A stretch of DNA of 64,000 nt from Prescottella defluvii (lineage in GTDB: Bacteria > Actinomycetota > Actinomycetes > Mycobacteriales > Mycobacteriaceae), in assembly GCA_029690005.1 (NCBI GenBank), contig CP121458.1, forward strand, positions 434,001 through 498,000. Direction: 5' to 3'. Positions 11,118 through 25,369 of this stretch are shown here, piece by piece (the first letter of the stretch is position 1; each line of letters opens with the position of its first letter). The translations under genes were made by a program, and so were the position numbers. The notes under the pieces are model-generated. The model did not search any database, was not told the DNA's origin, and saw only the letters and a list, made by a program, of their open reading frames with translations.

Positions 11118-12110
11118 CTACTTGTGCGCCGGAGTGGGCGCCGAATCCACCTTCTGGGTGGCCCAATTCGTGATCCACTGGGTGGCGGTCGTCCCGTTTC
11201 CGTCGACGACGAACGAGTTGTATTGCGCGTGAACCGGATTGTTGTAGTACTCGGTGAGCCGGGACGCGCTGCTGAGCCAGTTTCCGACCTTGAGCGCGTC
11301 CGCGGGGGCGTCACAGATGCCATCGGTGGGTGCGCAGATCTGCACCGCCCGATCGGCGAGTGCCCCGAAACCTCCGGGGCGTGCACCGGTCATGGTGATG
11401 CCCGGGATCTTCAGCCCCGAAAGGGACAGTTCGGCGCCGACGCCGGCGACCGACGGGCCGACGGTCGGCGCTGCCGCCGGATCCCGTCGGCCGTCGGCGA
11501 TCAGACCCACGCCCAGCACCAGATCCGGCGACACCGGGCCGTCCCCGGCGCCGATGCGCGCCGCGACGTCACCCGCGATGACCGCGCCCTGCGAGAACCC
11601 GGTGAGCAGGTACGTCGTCAGCGGGCACTCGGCGTGCCGCCGCTCGATGACGTCGATCGTCGCCGCGGTCCCGGCGGCGCGGGAGTTGTTGTACGACTCC
11701 TGACCGTCCGGCGGAAGCGCGACCGGGTTGGAGAACTGCGCCACATACGGGACCGTGTAGACGTCGGCCCGCTGAGGCGAGAACGACTGCTGAAGCGGCC
11801 GTGTGACATTGAGCATGAGCGAAGCCGGGTTCGCCGTCGGGTTGTGCGGGTCGTCGGCGGCGCTGGACTCCCACGTCCCGGGCACCGAGATGACCTGGAC
11901 GTCCGGGCAGTCCGCCGACTGCGCACTCGGCGGTGTCGGCCCCGGAGGCGTCGGGGGCGCCGGCTTGGGCACACGGCCCGCCAGGACGTACCAGATCGCC
12001 AGCAGGACCAGGAGCAGCACCAGGACCGCCGCCACGAAGGCGACGACCCCGAAGCGCTTACGCCCCCGGTTGTTTCCGGACTTCCGCGTTCCGCGGTTAC
12101 TCACGCTCAC
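11118..12110 (-). CDS. Culp6-like cutinase-family lipase/thioesterase (Rv3802c type)
   Basis: A membrane-anchored cutinase-family serine hydrolase of 330 residues. The M. tuberculosis homologue, a phospholipase/thioesterase next to fadD32, is essential for envelope lipid homeostasis. A single N-terminal membrane anchor (FVAAVLVLLLVLLAIWYVLA, residues about 24–43) is followed by a Pro-rich linker. The catalytic domain shows the nucleophile elbow TGFSQGAVIAGD, the aspartate region CAPTDGICD with two cysteines that could form the usual disulfide, and the histidine in NNPVHAQYN. GTG 12110 begins seven bases after the lipoprotein gene, so the two are probably co-transcribed. GTG 12104 is an alternative start. 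Confidence 0.88.
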   Translation of the reverse strand: MSVSNRGTRKSGNNRGRKRFGVVAFVAAVLVLLLVLLAIWYVLAGRVPKPAPPTPPGPTPPSAQSADCPDVQVISVPGTWESSAADDPHNPTANPASLMLNVTRPLQQSFSPQRADVYTVPYVAQFSNPVALPPDGQESYNNSRAAGTAATIDVIERRHAECPLTTYLLTGFSQGAVIAGDVAARIGAGDGPVSPDLVLGVGLIADGRRDPAAAPTVGPSVAGVGAELSLSGLKIPGITMTGARPGGFGALADRAVQICAPTDGICDAPADALKVGNWLSSASRLTEYYNNPVHAQYNSFVVDGNGTTATQWITNWATQKVDSAPTPAHK

Positions 12111-12116
12111 CTGTGA

Positions 12117-12668
12117 CTACTTGCAGTACTTGGCCTGCGCGACACGGATGTAGACCTCGGCGTTCTTCCCGGCCTGCTCCGCCGACAGCTCCTGACCTGC
12201 CGCGCTCGCCTCGCTGCCGACGGCTGCGGTGACGAACGTGGTGATCTCCTGCTGCGAGCTGCCCTGCTCCTTCGCGGCGCAGATGTAGTCGGCCGTGGAG
12301 ATGGCGATGACGCCGTCGGCGACGGGCGTGATGCCCTCACTCTTCAGCCCGTCCAGGTAGGCCTGCGCGCGCGGCGAGACCGGGACCTCGGTGGGGCCGG
12401 GGAAGCCGCTCGGCACAGCCTGCGGCTGCTCGGCCTGAGCGTCGGACTGGTCGCTGGTGGTCGCGGGAGCCTCCGACGCCTGCGACGCACCGCTCTTGGC
12501 GGCCGCCTTCGGGCTGGTGGTGGACGCGGCGGATGTCGTCGTCGTGCTGCCCTTCGCGGAGGAGTCGTCGTTACCGCAGGCGACGAGCAGGCCACCGGCC
12601 ACGAGGCTCAACGCGCCCACGGCGACCGTGCGAGCCAGAGCGGAACGGGTACGGGAGAAGTGCGACAT
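12117..12668 (-). CDS. DUF732-like secreted lipoprotein
   Basis: About 183 residues. The N-terminus is a lipoprotein signal: basic start (MSHFSRTRSALAR), hydrophobic stretch and lipobox LLVACGND. A Ser/Thr/Ala-rich linker follows. The C-terminal domain (YICAAKEQGSSQQEI...AEVYIRVAQAKYC) has two cysteines and the short helical layout of DUF732 proteins of mycobacteria and rhodococci, whose function is unknown. ATG 12668 is chosen because GAGGAC lies just upstream. An in-frame extension further upstream has no signal features. It is immediately followed by the Culp6-like gene. Confidence 0.75.
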   Translation of the reverse strand: MSHFSRTRSALARTVAVGALSLVAGGLLVACGNDDSSAKGSTTTTSAASTTSPKAAAKSGASQASEAPATTSDQSDAQAEQPQAVPSGFPGPTEVPVSPRAQAYLDGLKSEGITPVADGVIAISTADYICAAKEQGSSQQEITTFVTAAVGSEASAAGQELSAEQAGKNAEVYIRVAQAKYCK

Positions 12669-12741
12669 ATCAGTCCTCGAGTTTGCGGTGTCGTGTCGGC
12701 GGGCGCACCCGTACCGACTCTGGAAACAGGCTACAGATGAC

Positions 12742-12785
12742 GTGCGGGCGGTGACCGGATCGTGAGATCCGGCCACCGCCCGCAC
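12742..12785 (-). terminator. Hairpin after the LGFP mycolyltransferase
   Basis: The stem GTGCGGGCGGTGACCGGATC pairs with GATCCGGCCACCGCCCGCAC around a GTGA loop. It lies just downstream of the stop of the minus-strand mycolyltransferase (12801) and upstream of the lipoprotein gene. Confidence 0.7.
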
Positions 12786-12800
12786 CAGGTCAACTCACGG

Positions 12801-14684
12801 TCAGCCGATTACGGCCTTACCGCCCTTGACGGTGATGACGCCGTGCTGGAAGTTCTGCTGCACGCCGCCGGCGATGTCGAACTGGTCGGAGATCGGGAAG
12901 CCGAGGCGGCCGTTCTCGTAGCCCACCGACGCCCAGGCGTCGAAGACCGGGCCGTTCTTCACGGACCACGCACCGGAAGCCGGGCTCCAGTAGATGTTGC
13001 CGTTCTGGAAGCGGTTGAAGCGGCCGCCGTCCTTGACGACGTTCTCACTGGTCGCCGGGAAGCCGAGCCAGCCGTTCTCGTAACCCAGTTCGGAGTACTT
13101 CTTCATGATCAGGCCCTGGACGGCGTTGGTGCCGGTCTGCGGGTTCCAGTACATCGCTCCGATTTCGAAGCTCTGGACCAGCCCCTCCTTGCCCGGGGTC
13201 TTGATCTGGTCGGCGGTCGGGTATCCGAGCGGACCCCGCTCCCAGCCCTGCTTGGCCCACTCGTCCTTGATGGGACCGCTCACGGCGTGTGCACCGGTCT
13301 GCGGCGTCCAGTAGATCGAGCCCTTCTGGAAGTGATTGAAGCGGCCACGGCCGTCATTGAGTGCGACCTCGTCGGTGGTCGGCATTCCGAGGACGCCGGC
13401 CGGTCCGCCCGCAGCCTGGTAGGCGCCGCCGATACGACCCGCGACCGGGTGCGTGCCGTCGCCCGAGCTGAAGATCCGCCCGTGGCGGAAGTCCTGCGCG
13501 GTGCCGCCCGGAACCGAGTACGAGCCGGTGAGGCAGTCGCCGATCCAGTTGTTGCCGTTGGCCACCGGCGCGAAGGCACCGGACGGGCTGCAGGCCGGCT
13601 TGTCGGCCTCGACACCGAGCGCGCCCGCGAGCTGCGGCCACAGCTGGTGCAGCTCGAACTCCCAGTACGGCCACGAATGGGTGCCCGAGGGACGGTAGTT
13701 GACGGTCGCCGGGATGTGGAGCTTGTTCAGCTTGGTGGTGAACGTCTGCGACGTCAGACGCGCCAGGATCTCGAGGCCCATGCCGGCGTAGTTGGTGCTG
13801 ATGCCTGGGATCGCCGACGGCTGGTCGTAGGGTCCGGTGGTGCCGCTACCGCTGGAGATGTAGAGGCTCATGCCCTTGAGCTTGTCGGCCAGCAGGTACG
13901 GATCGTGTGCCGCCCACTCGTCGTTCGTGGGGTTGCCCCACATCGCGGTGGCGTCGAATCCGCCGGCGTCCTGCATGGCGAACGAGATGGCCTGCGGCAT
14001 ACCGAGCGTGGTGGTCGTCAGGATGCCCGACAGCGAACCGGCGAACTTGAAGAAGCCCTGGTTTCGCGCCGACAGCATCATCGCGGACGTGCCGCCCATC
14101 GAGAGGCCGACGACGCCGCGCGTCTGGGTGCTGCGCCAGTCGTTCTCGAGGATCGGCGGGAGTTCCTTGGTGAGGAACGTCTCCCACTTGTAGTTCTGCC
14201 CGTTGTTCTGGTCCATCCAGTCGGCGTAGAAGCTGGACTGGCCACCGATCGGCAGTACGACGTTGACGTTCTTGTCGGCGAAGAACGACTCGGCGTCGGT
14301 CTCGAGGGTCCAGCCGTTCTCGTCGTCGCGCGCGCGCATGCCGTCGAGCATGTAGACGACCGGGAACTTGGCGTCGGGCTTGGCGTTCCAGTCCCGGGCC
14401 AGCAGCAGCTGAACCTGGATCGGGACACCCATCGACGGCGAGTTGACCCACACCGCGACGCGGCGATCGGAGAGCCAGTCGACGTGGTTGATCGACCCGA
14501 CCGAGGTCTGCGTGATGGACGGCGAGTCCGGCGTGCCGAGCGACTGCGCGACAGCAGTGCCACCCGACGTCAGGCCCGCGGCGATCGGCAGCACCAGCGC
14601 GGCTGCGGCGAAGCCGAGCGCCCGCTTGCGCCACCCACCCCCTGCTCTTTCGCGGCGCTGGGGCCGCTCGAGACCTACTCGCAT
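12801..14684 (-). CDS. Mycolyltransferase with C-terminal LGFP repeats
   Basis: A secreted antigen-85-type esterase that should transfer mycolic acids between trehalose mycolates or onto arabinogalactan. It has 627 residues, about twice the size of Ag85. A signal peptide is evident (ALGFAAAALVLPIAAGL...TAVAQ). The catalytic half has GLSMGGTSAMML (Ser nucleophile), LDGMRARDDENGW and THSWPYWEFEL (His). After residue about 410 come four LGFP-type repeats (VLGMPTT, PLGYPTA, WLGFPAT, RLGFPIS), each with a YWxPxTGA strand. This architecture is known from Corynebacterium PS1/Cmt1, where the LGFP part is thought to hold the protein to the cell wall. ATG 14684 has AAGGAGTG upstream. It sits in the place of Rv3803c. 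Confidence 0.92.
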   Translation of the reverse strand: MRVGLERPQRRERAGGGWRKRALGFAAAALVLPIAAGLTSGGTAVAQSLGTPDSPSITQTSVGSINHVDWLSDRRVAVWVNSPSMGVPIQVQLLLARDWNAKPDAKFPVVYMLDGMRARDDENGWTLETDAESFFADKNVNVVLPIGGQSSFYADWMDQNNGQNYKWETFLTKELPPILENDWRSTQTRGVVGLSMGGTSAMMLSARNQGFFKFAGSLSGILTTTTLGMPQAISFAMQDAGGFDATAMWGNPTNDEWAAHDPYLLADKLKGMSLYISSGSGTTGPYDQPSAIPGISTNYAGMGLEILARLTSQTFTTKLNKLHIPATVNYRPSGTHSWPYWEFELHQLWPQLAGALGVEADKPACSPSGAFAPVANGNNWIGDCLTGSYSVPGGTAQDFRHGRIFSSGDGTHPVAGRIGGAYQAAGGPAGVLGMPTTDEVALNDGRGRFNHFQKGSIYWTPQTGAHAVSGPIKDEWAKQGWERGPLGYPTADQIKTPGKEGLVQSFEIGAMYWNPQTGTNAVQGLIMKKYSELGYENGWLGFPATSENVVKDGGRFNRFQNGNIYWSPASGAWSVKNGPVFDAWASVGYENGRLGFPISDQFDIAGGVQQNFQHGVITVKGGKAVIG

Positions 14685-14836
14685 CGGGACAACACTCCTT
14701 CGTAGTAGCGGGGCTCCCCGGCTGACCGGAAGATCGCTTCCTTACTACACGGAACGAGCTTCGGAGTGGGTTTGCCGCGCTGTTTGGATAGTGAATTTGC
14801 GAAATCTGTATCGGCGGATCGAGTTCCGCCGAACGC

Positions 14837-14877
14837 GGTATGCCGCCTCCCGCGCAGGACGCGGGAGGCGGCATACC
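14837..14877 (-). terminator. Strong hairpin terminator after the Ag85-like gene
   Basis: A perfect 18-base stem (GGTATGCCGCCTCCCGCG and complement) around a CAGGA loop. It is 20 bases past the stop of the upstream mycolyltransferase gene and separates it from the LGFP mycolyltransferase gene, suggesting that the latter has its own promoter in 14685–14836. Confidence 0.85.
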
Positions 14878-14897
14878 GGCTCAGCTCATGGTTCTCG

Positions 14898-15915
<1,018 letters not shown>

Positions 15916-16028
15916 TCATCTCCGGCGTCCGCTGGGCGGCTCCGGCGGACTCCGTCGGTGGGCAGCCACTCGTGCGCCGACGCGTACGTCGGCGGAGTTA
16001 CTGCTCAAGGTCACACTGCGCGACGTGG

Positions 16029-16057
16029 ACTGTATGCGACAGATCGAACTGTGACAA
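16029..16057 (-). promoter_or_regulatory. Predicted promoter of the Ag85-like gene
   Basis: On the minus strand TTGTCA (16057–16052) and TACAGT (16034–16029) are separated by exactly 17 bases, a good match to a housekeeping-type promoter. It would give a leader of roughly 120 bases before ATG 15897. I saw nothing else in the rest of 15898–16200. Confidence 0.6.
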
Positions 16058-16200
16058 ACATTCCGGTCTGCTTGCCCGGGAGCCCATTCCGGCTCACCCA
16101 GACATCGTTTCGCGCCTGTTCCGCGTTACGGATCCGAGATGAAACGCGCCGTTCACCGTAATAACAGCGAGAACTGCCCGACGCCGTGAAGAAAAGCACA

Positions 16201-16257
16201 GGGCCGCCGACCCCGGGAATGACTCACACAGATGTCATTCCCGGTGGCCGGCGGCCC
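16201..16257 (-). terminator. Terminator after aftB
   Basis: A long interrupted stem (GGGCCGCCG...CCGGGAATGAC against GTCATTCCCGG...CGGCGGCCC) around TCACACAGAT. It starts 11 bases beyond the aftB stop. It ends the glf–aftB operon before the Ag85-like gene's own promoter. Confidence 0.8.
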
Positions 16258-16267
16258 GACGACCGAC

Positions 16268-18197
16268 TCAGCGATTACCCAGCGGCTCGGGCATCTCGAG
16301 GTCGCAGCGCTGGATCTCGTACTTCGGAACCCGGTCGAATCGATAGCCGGCGTAATCGAGGGCATTCCGCAGATTTCGCTTGAAGAGGGGCCAGTCCAAC
16401 TCGGAGCTGTAGGACTCCTTCAGCTCGACCGTCTCGGGGCACGTGAGGGCGACCCGAGCCTGGGCGACCCAGTCCTCGTCGAGGTACCACGGCAGCCAGG
16501 GGTGGACCGGGACCATTCCGGTGTCCGCGACCACCCAGTCCGGGTAGAGCACCTTGTCGTGCCCGATACGACCGCCCTCGAGCCGCTCGGCGTGTGCAGC
16601 AATCGGATACGCAAGACCCATCTGGTCCAGGACTTTCACGTCCAGACCGACGTTCATGCTCGTCATACCGAGGTTGAGGAAGTAGACCGTGTGCCCGGCA
16701 CCGCCCTCGGGGATGGGCACAGGCGGCGGGACGACGTCCCAGTTCGTGAACGACGGCGTCGGGAGCAGCAGGCCGCCGTCCGGGGTGTCGGCGATGGCCT
16801 GGACCATCGCGCGCATCCGCGGGTAGTCCAGGTAGTCCTCGGCGAGGATGGGGTGCCGATGGCCCGTGTTGAGCGAGTAGAACGCGCGCTCGTCGACGAT
16901 GCCGGACTTCCCGACGGACGACCCGGTGGGCATGCCGACCGTGTTCGCCGCGGCGATTGCCCACACCATCGTCGCCAACCAGGCGACCACGGAAACCGCG
17001 AACGCGAGTGTCGCGTTGTTTCGCCCCCATTCCGAACGCGGCAGAACGCGAATCGGAATGACCGAGATCGGAATGATGAAACAGAAGAGTGCCGGGAGCA
17101 GAACGCGGCCGTGCATGAAATCGCCGCCGACGCGAATCGAATAGATCGCGAGGATCAATCCGCACCCGAGAATGAAGACGACGACGGCCGCCGGGGAATG
17201 CAGTCGACGCGAGTATCGCGCCCAGACACTCCCTGCCGAGTGATCCACATCACGTTCCGGACGGTCGGCGGGACGGGCGGGCTCGCGCCACCACGCCATG
17301 GCGATCGCCACTGCGAGCAGCAGGAGCGGCAGCCACAGCACGTACGGCCCTACCAAGTTCCACAGGTAGGCGAACCCCTGGACCACTTGGCGCCGCCCGC
17401 GTCCTTCGAGACAGCGGTGTTCGGGTAGGGCAGGGCGTAGTAGCCCATCCGCCAGATCTGGTACGCGACGGGAACCACGCCCGCGGCCGCGACGATCCAC
17501 GCCCGCAGCTTCCAGCCGATGGGCGCGAGGAAGACCAGCAGCAGCGCGAGGCCGCCGACGATCGCCATCTCGGCCGGACCAGCGGTCCCAGGCCGGCGAC
17601 GAACGCCAGCAGCAGGACCGACCGCCACGACGGCGCAGGGTTCTGCGCCCACCGGACCAGCAGGAACCACACCAGCGCCAGCCAGAAGATGACGAGACAG
17701 CTCTCGAGCCCGGACGTCGCGAAGTCGCGGGCGGGAGGCACCGCGATGTACACGATCGCGCCCGCCGGGAGCAGCAGCACGAGACCACCGCGGAAGCGTG
17801 CCCGGTACAGGCGGGCGGTGCCGATCATCGCCAGGACGACCGCGGACACCGACAGCACGAGCGCGAGGCCGAGCACCACGTACTCGAGCCGAGCCTGGGT
17901 GATCCACCCGAACGCGTAGACGAGGTACGTCCACAGCGTGCTGGTGTTGGCCTCCACCCGCTCGCCTGCGTTGAACACGGGACCGTTGCCGGCGAGCAGG
18001 TTCCGGACCGTGCGGAGCACGATCAACCCGTCGTCGGCGATCCATCGTCGTTGCCACGCACCCCACGCGAACAGGAGTGCCGTGAGCACGACGCCGCCGA
18101 CGAACACCGCACGGGAGATCCAGGCGCCCTGCGGGCGCGGCTCCACCGCGGGTTCGTCGGCTGTGCGTGTCGGCTCAGACGAGGTAGACAGCGACAC
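16268..18197 (-). CDS. aftB: Terminal beta-(1->2)-arabinofuranosyltransferase AftB
   Basis: A multispanning GT-C glycosyltransferase that adds the terminal beta-1,2 arabinofuranose of arabinogalactan from decaprenyl-phospho-arabinose. It has about 643 residues after correction (M. tuberculosis 627). The N-terminal half has many membrane helices, beginning AVFVGGVVLTALLFAWG, and the first periplasmic loop carries the acidic pair typical of GT-C enzymes (RRWIADDGLIVLRTV). A soluble C-terminal domain follows (YLDYPRMRAMVQ, PDWVVADTGM, HPWLPWYLDEDW). Two single-base losses, near 17576 and 17384, break the frame. Restoring them gives LVRPEMAIVGG and AKWVQGFAYLWN. GTG 18197 has GGAG upstream and overlaps the end of ubiA by 23 bases. 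Confidence 0.92.
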
Positions 18198-19080
18198 CTA
18201 CTACTCCGATCCAGGCAATCGCGAGGAACTGGAGCACCCGGTCGCCCAGTGCAATCTCTTCCGGCTCCCCCGCCTCGCCTCCATCGACGTCAACGGCGTA
18301 ACGCAGGATAGCGATCGTGAAGGGCACCATCGAGATCGCGAACCAGTTGGTGTCGTTGGCGCGGTCCTGCTCGAATGCCCACAGGCCGTAGCAGATCACG
18401 ACGGCGGTCGCCGACAGCGTCCACACGAAGCGCAGGTAGGTGCCGGTGTAGTTCTGCAGCGCCTTGCGGATCTTCGCGCCGGTGCGCTCGGCCAGCTGCA
18501 GCTCGGCGTACCGCTTGCCGGCCGCCATGAACAGCGACCCGAACGCCATGATCAGCAGGAACCACTGCGACAGCGGGATCTCGGCGGCGACACCACCGGC
18601 GATCGCGCGCAGCAGGAAGCCCGACGAGACGATGCAGATGTCGAGCACGGCCTGGTGCTTGAGGCCGAAGCAGTACGCCAGCTGGATCGCGATGTACACG
18701 GCCATGACGACGGCGAGCTGCCAGTTCGCGGCGAACGACAGCACGATCGAGCCCACCAGCAGGACGAACGCCATGCCGTAGGCCAGGTTGACCGGCAGCA
18801 CCCCGGCCGCGATGGGCCGGAACCGCTTGGTCGGGTGGGCCCGGTCGGCCTCGACGTCCATCGCGTCGTTGACGAGGTAGATGCCCGACGCCGCCATGCA
18901 GAACACGACGAACGCGAGCGCGACCGGCAGCAGGACGTCGACCTCGGTGACGGACCCGGCCGCGAGCGGCGCCGCGAGCACGAGCACGTTCTTGACCCAC
19001 TGGCGCGGGCGGACGGCCTTGACGATGCCGCCGGCCAGGGTCTTCGGGGGTCCGGTGACGACCGCCGGCTCCTCGCTCAT
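18175..19080 (-). CDS. ubiA: Decaprenyl-phosphate phosphoribosyltransferase (DPPR synthase, UbiA family)
   Basis: This enzyme transfers 5-phosphoribose to decaprenyl phosphate, the first step toward the arabinose donor DPA. The protein of 301 residues (M. tuberculosis Rv3806c has 302) is mostly membrane helices. The UbiA-family metal-binding segment is clear (YLVNDAMDVEADRAHPTKRF), and the second conserved loop is GKRYAELQLAE. ATG 19080 overlaps the stop of the PAP2 gene in an ATGA arrangement, so translation is coupled. It lies in the glf–glfT2–PAP2–ubiA–aftB operon, so donor synthesis and the transferase AftB are encoded together. Confidence 0.93.
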   Translation of the reverse strand: MSEEPAVVTGPPKTLAGGIVKAVRPRQWVKNVLVLAAPLAAGSVTEVDVLLPVALAFVVFCMAASGIYLVNDAMDVEADRAHPTKRFRPIAAGVLPVNLAYGMAFVLLVGSIVLSFAANWQLAVVMAVYIAIQLAYCFGLKHQAVLDICIVSSGFLLRAIAGGVAAEIPLSQWFLLIMAFGSLFMAAGKRYAELQLAERTGAKIRKALQNYTGTYLRFVWTLSATAVVICYGLWAFEQDRANDTNWFAISMVPFTIAILRYAVDVDGGEAGEPEEIALGDRVLQFLAIAWIGVVGVAVYLV

Positions 19081-19574
19081 TTCACTCCAAACTTCTGCTC
19101 GGCCCGCAGCACGGCAGCCGCGGACACGGCGCCGAGTGCCGACCCGGCCAGGACATCGGTCGGGTAGTGCACGCCCAGAACGAGGCGCGAAATCAGCATC
19201 GGCGGGACCAGTACCGCAGGCAAGGGTAGCCCGGTGAGCCGACCGAGAAGCACAGCCGCCGCAGTGGTGGACGTGGCGTGCGACGACGGGAAGCTCAGCT
19301 TGCTCGGCGTCGACACGTTGACCTGTACGGACGGGTCGTTCGGGCGGGGCGGCGGACGACACGCTTGATGACGATCGACGCCGCGTGGGCGCCGACGGCG
19401 CCGACGGCGACACCGGCCCAGCGGCGGCGGCGCGGCTTGTCCAGCGCGGCACCGACACCCGCGACGGCGACCCAACCGAGGGCGTGCTCACCGAAGTGCG
19501 ACAGTCCGCGCGCCGCCCGGACGACGGCCGGCTTGGAGCCGATCGTGCCCTGCACGGTCTGCAGGATCCGGACC

Positions 19575-19591
<17 letters not shown>
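19077..19591 (-). CDS. PAP2-family phosphatase (Rv3807c type)
   Basis: A small membrane phosphatase, about 171 residues. It probably removes the 5-phosphate from decaprenyl-phosphoryl-phosphoribose (the role proposed for Rv3807c), the step after UbiA. The three PAP2 signature motifs are present: KRVVRRPRP, FPSSHATST and SRLVLGVHYPTD. The frame breaks near 19350 in a G/C-rich run just after the first motif, and one added base rejoins the halves. GTG 19591, with AGGTGGGA upstream, overlaps the end of glfT2. Its own stop overlaps the ubiA start. Confidence 0.88.
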
Positions 19592-23500
<3,909 letters not shown>

Positions 23501-23544
23501 GATGTCCGCCTCCTCGACCGTCGTCGGTATACCCAGCGTGCAGG

Positions 23545-23559
23545 TTGACGCAACGTCAA
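23545..23559 (-). promoter_or_regulatory. MerR-type operator upstream of the TipA-like gene
   Basis: TTGACGCAACGTCAA is a perfect palindrome 45 bases upstream of GTG 23500, inside the longer near-palindrome AGGTTGACGCAACGTCAAGG. On the minus strand TTGACG inside it could be a -35 element. A stretch GGGTAT lies 19 bases downstream, the long spacer typical of MerR-controlled promoters, though that -10 match is weak. Confidence 0.55.
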
Positions 23560-23587
23560 GGTCAAGCGGAAAGAGCCGTGACACGAA

Positions 23588-23626
23588 AATCGGGCAGGAC
23601 CCCCAGCGCGAGGGTCCTGCCCGATT
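23588..23626 (-). terminator. Terminator of the SpoIID-domain gene
   Basis: The stem AATCGGGCAGGACCC and its complement, around a short loop, are followed on the minus strand by TTTT. It lies 18 bases beyond the stop of the SpoIID-domain gene, a standard intrinsic terminator. Confidence 0.8.
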
Positions 23627-23644
23627 CGGAAATGTCCGGTCGAT

Positions 23645-25369
23645 CTAGGTGATGGCGGCCTCCTCCGGAACCGGTTGCAGGACCACGCTCGAGTCGACGA
23701 CCCGCGCTCCCAGCGTCGGCGTCCACACGATCGTCCCGCCGGCGTAGGACCGGAACTTGCCGGATTCGTCGACCAGCATCAGTTCCGGACCCGCGGGTTC
23801 ACCGAGGGTCCCGGACGCTCCCCCGAGCTCCCGATACTTCGCCTCGATCGGCGACTCGGAGTCGGCCTGCAGCTGGTCGAGGGGCTGGTCGAGCGGCGCG
23901 GCGATGGGCAGCGCGCCGACCGAACCGGGCAGCGGAGGCAGGGGCGGCAGCGGAGGGAGCGGCGGCAGCGGGATCGACTCCAGCGCCGACTCGATCGAAC
24001 CCGGTGACAGGTCGGGCAGCGGCGGCAACGGGAGCGTCTCCAGCATCTCCAGCGAACCCGGCGGCAGCTCCGGCAGCGGCAGCCCCGGGATCGGCCCCGG
24101 CGCTCCCCCGCCCCCGCCGACGGTGAACCAGTCCGACTTGAGCCCGAGCTTCCAGCGCGCTTCGTCGCCCGATCCCTCGACCGTCCGGGTCGTTCCGACG
24201 ACCCGCACGCGGGTCACGCGTCCGCCGTCGGCGCCGAGATTGTTGCGACCGATCACGTCGAAGGAGATCAACTCGCCGACACCGTACGCGTTCGCGATGG
24301 CCCCGGCCGTGAGGGTCTGCGTCCAGTTCCGATTCGGGGACGCGACGTCGCCGTCGTCGACCACGGCAGGGAAGACGCCTCCGGCGGTGAATCCGCCGGA
24401 CGAGGACGAGAACTCGGCGGCCATGATCTGGTTACCGCGCTTGAGCACGGTGCCGGCGGTGGTGTTCACCGCGTCGGTGGTCCGGCGGTCCTCGCGGGAC
24501 GAGCCGCCGTACACCTGGCAGGACTGGGTGTCGCAGGTCTGCGCGTACCCGTAGCGGCGCTCGGCCGCGGCGTACGAGCGCGCCGCGATGGCCTGGGCGC
24601 GCAGCGCCTGCACGCCGCCGGAGTCTCCCCACGATGGGATCGACTCGGCGGGTACGACGCCGTAGAGGTAGTCCTCCATCAGGACACGGTTGACGGTCCG
24701 CCAGGCGCCGTTGCTGTCGCGCAGCGCACCCATCGAGCCGCGATACGGGGTGTTGCTGTCGCACATCCGCAGGTGTTCGTTCGAGGGACGGTTTCCGCCG
24801 AGGTTCACCGGGTCGACCCACGGCGAACCGGCGAAACTACGCCACAGCTCGCGACCGCCGCACCCGTCGGTGACGACGACGTCGGCACCACCGGGCTTCT
24901 GAATCAGGTGCGCGGCCGCGTTAGCCCCGAAGAAGCGGCCGTTCACGTTGAGTCCCGCGGGTGAGTAGACGTCGAGTGGCTTGTCGTCGCGGCCGATGAG
25001 TCGCACGCCGACCCAGGGGTCGTCGAGCCTGCCCAGGTTCGTGTTGCCGTAGTAGTGGCCGACGATCTGCTCGGCCGACCAGCCCTGGTTCTTGGCGTAC
25101 CCGTAGGCGCCGTACTGTCCCATGCCGCGCCCGTGCCCGTAGCCGTGGCCGTTCAGCGTGATCGGCGTATCCGCGGCGACGACGGGAGCGATCTCCGGGT
25201 TCGCGCCGCGGTCGACGACGAGCAGGCCCACCGCGGCGCCGACGACGAGCGCCGGTGCGAGACCGAACGCGACGGCCTTGGTGAGCGATGTGGACGGGCC
25301 GGCGATGAATCGCTTCCGGCGGGTGGGGACACCACGATTCACGATCGTGCGGAGGCGGGGTTTCGCCAT
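23645..25369 (-). CDS. Secreted SpoIID/LytB-domain protein with C-terminal LGFP-like segment
   Basis: An exported cell-wall protein of 574 residues. A basic N-terminus and hydrophobic anchor (AFGLAPALVVGAAVGLLVV) precede a SpoIID/LytB domain, recognisable from GHGYGHGRGMGQYGAYGYA, YLYGVVPAESIPSWG, LRAQAIAARSYA, CQVYGG and EFSSSSGGFTAGG. SpoIID-type domains are peptidoglycan lytic transglycosylases in sporulating bacteria. The role in non-sporulating mycolata is not settled. A long Pro/Leu-rich linker (PLPPLPPLPPLPPLPGS) follows, and then one LGFP-like repeat (KYRELGGASGTLGEPAG). ATG 25369 is chosen for its AGGAG site. It is divergent from the amidase gene across a 382-base gap. Confidence 0.85.
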   Translation of the reverse strand: MAKPRLRTIVNRGVPTRRKRFIAGPSTSLTKAVAFGLAPALVVGAAVGLLVVDRGANPEIAPVVAADTPITLNGHGYGHGRGMGQYGAYGYAKNQGWSAEQIVGHYYGNTNLGRLDDPWVGVRLIGRDDKPLDVYSPAGLNVNGRFFGANAAAHLIQKPGGADVVVTDGCGGRELWRSFAGSPWVDPVNLGGNRPSNEHLRMCDSNTPYRGSMGALRDSNGAWRTVNRVLMEDYLYGVVPAESIPSWGDSGGVQALRAQAIAARSYAAAERRYGYAQTCDTQSCQVYGGSSREDRRTTDAVNTTAGTVLKRGNQIMAAEFSSSSGGFTAGGVFPAVVDDGDVASPNRNWTQTLTAGAIANAYGVGELISFDVIGRNNLGADGGRVTRVRVVGTTRTVEGSGDEARWKLGLKSDWFTVGGGGGAPGPIPGLPLPELPPGSLEMLETLPLPPLPDLSPGSIESALESIPLPPLPPLPPLPPLPGSVGALPIAAPLDQPLDQLQADSESPIEAKYRELGGASGTLGEPAGPELMLVDESGKFRSYAGGTIVWTPTLGARVVDSSVVLQPVPEEAAIT

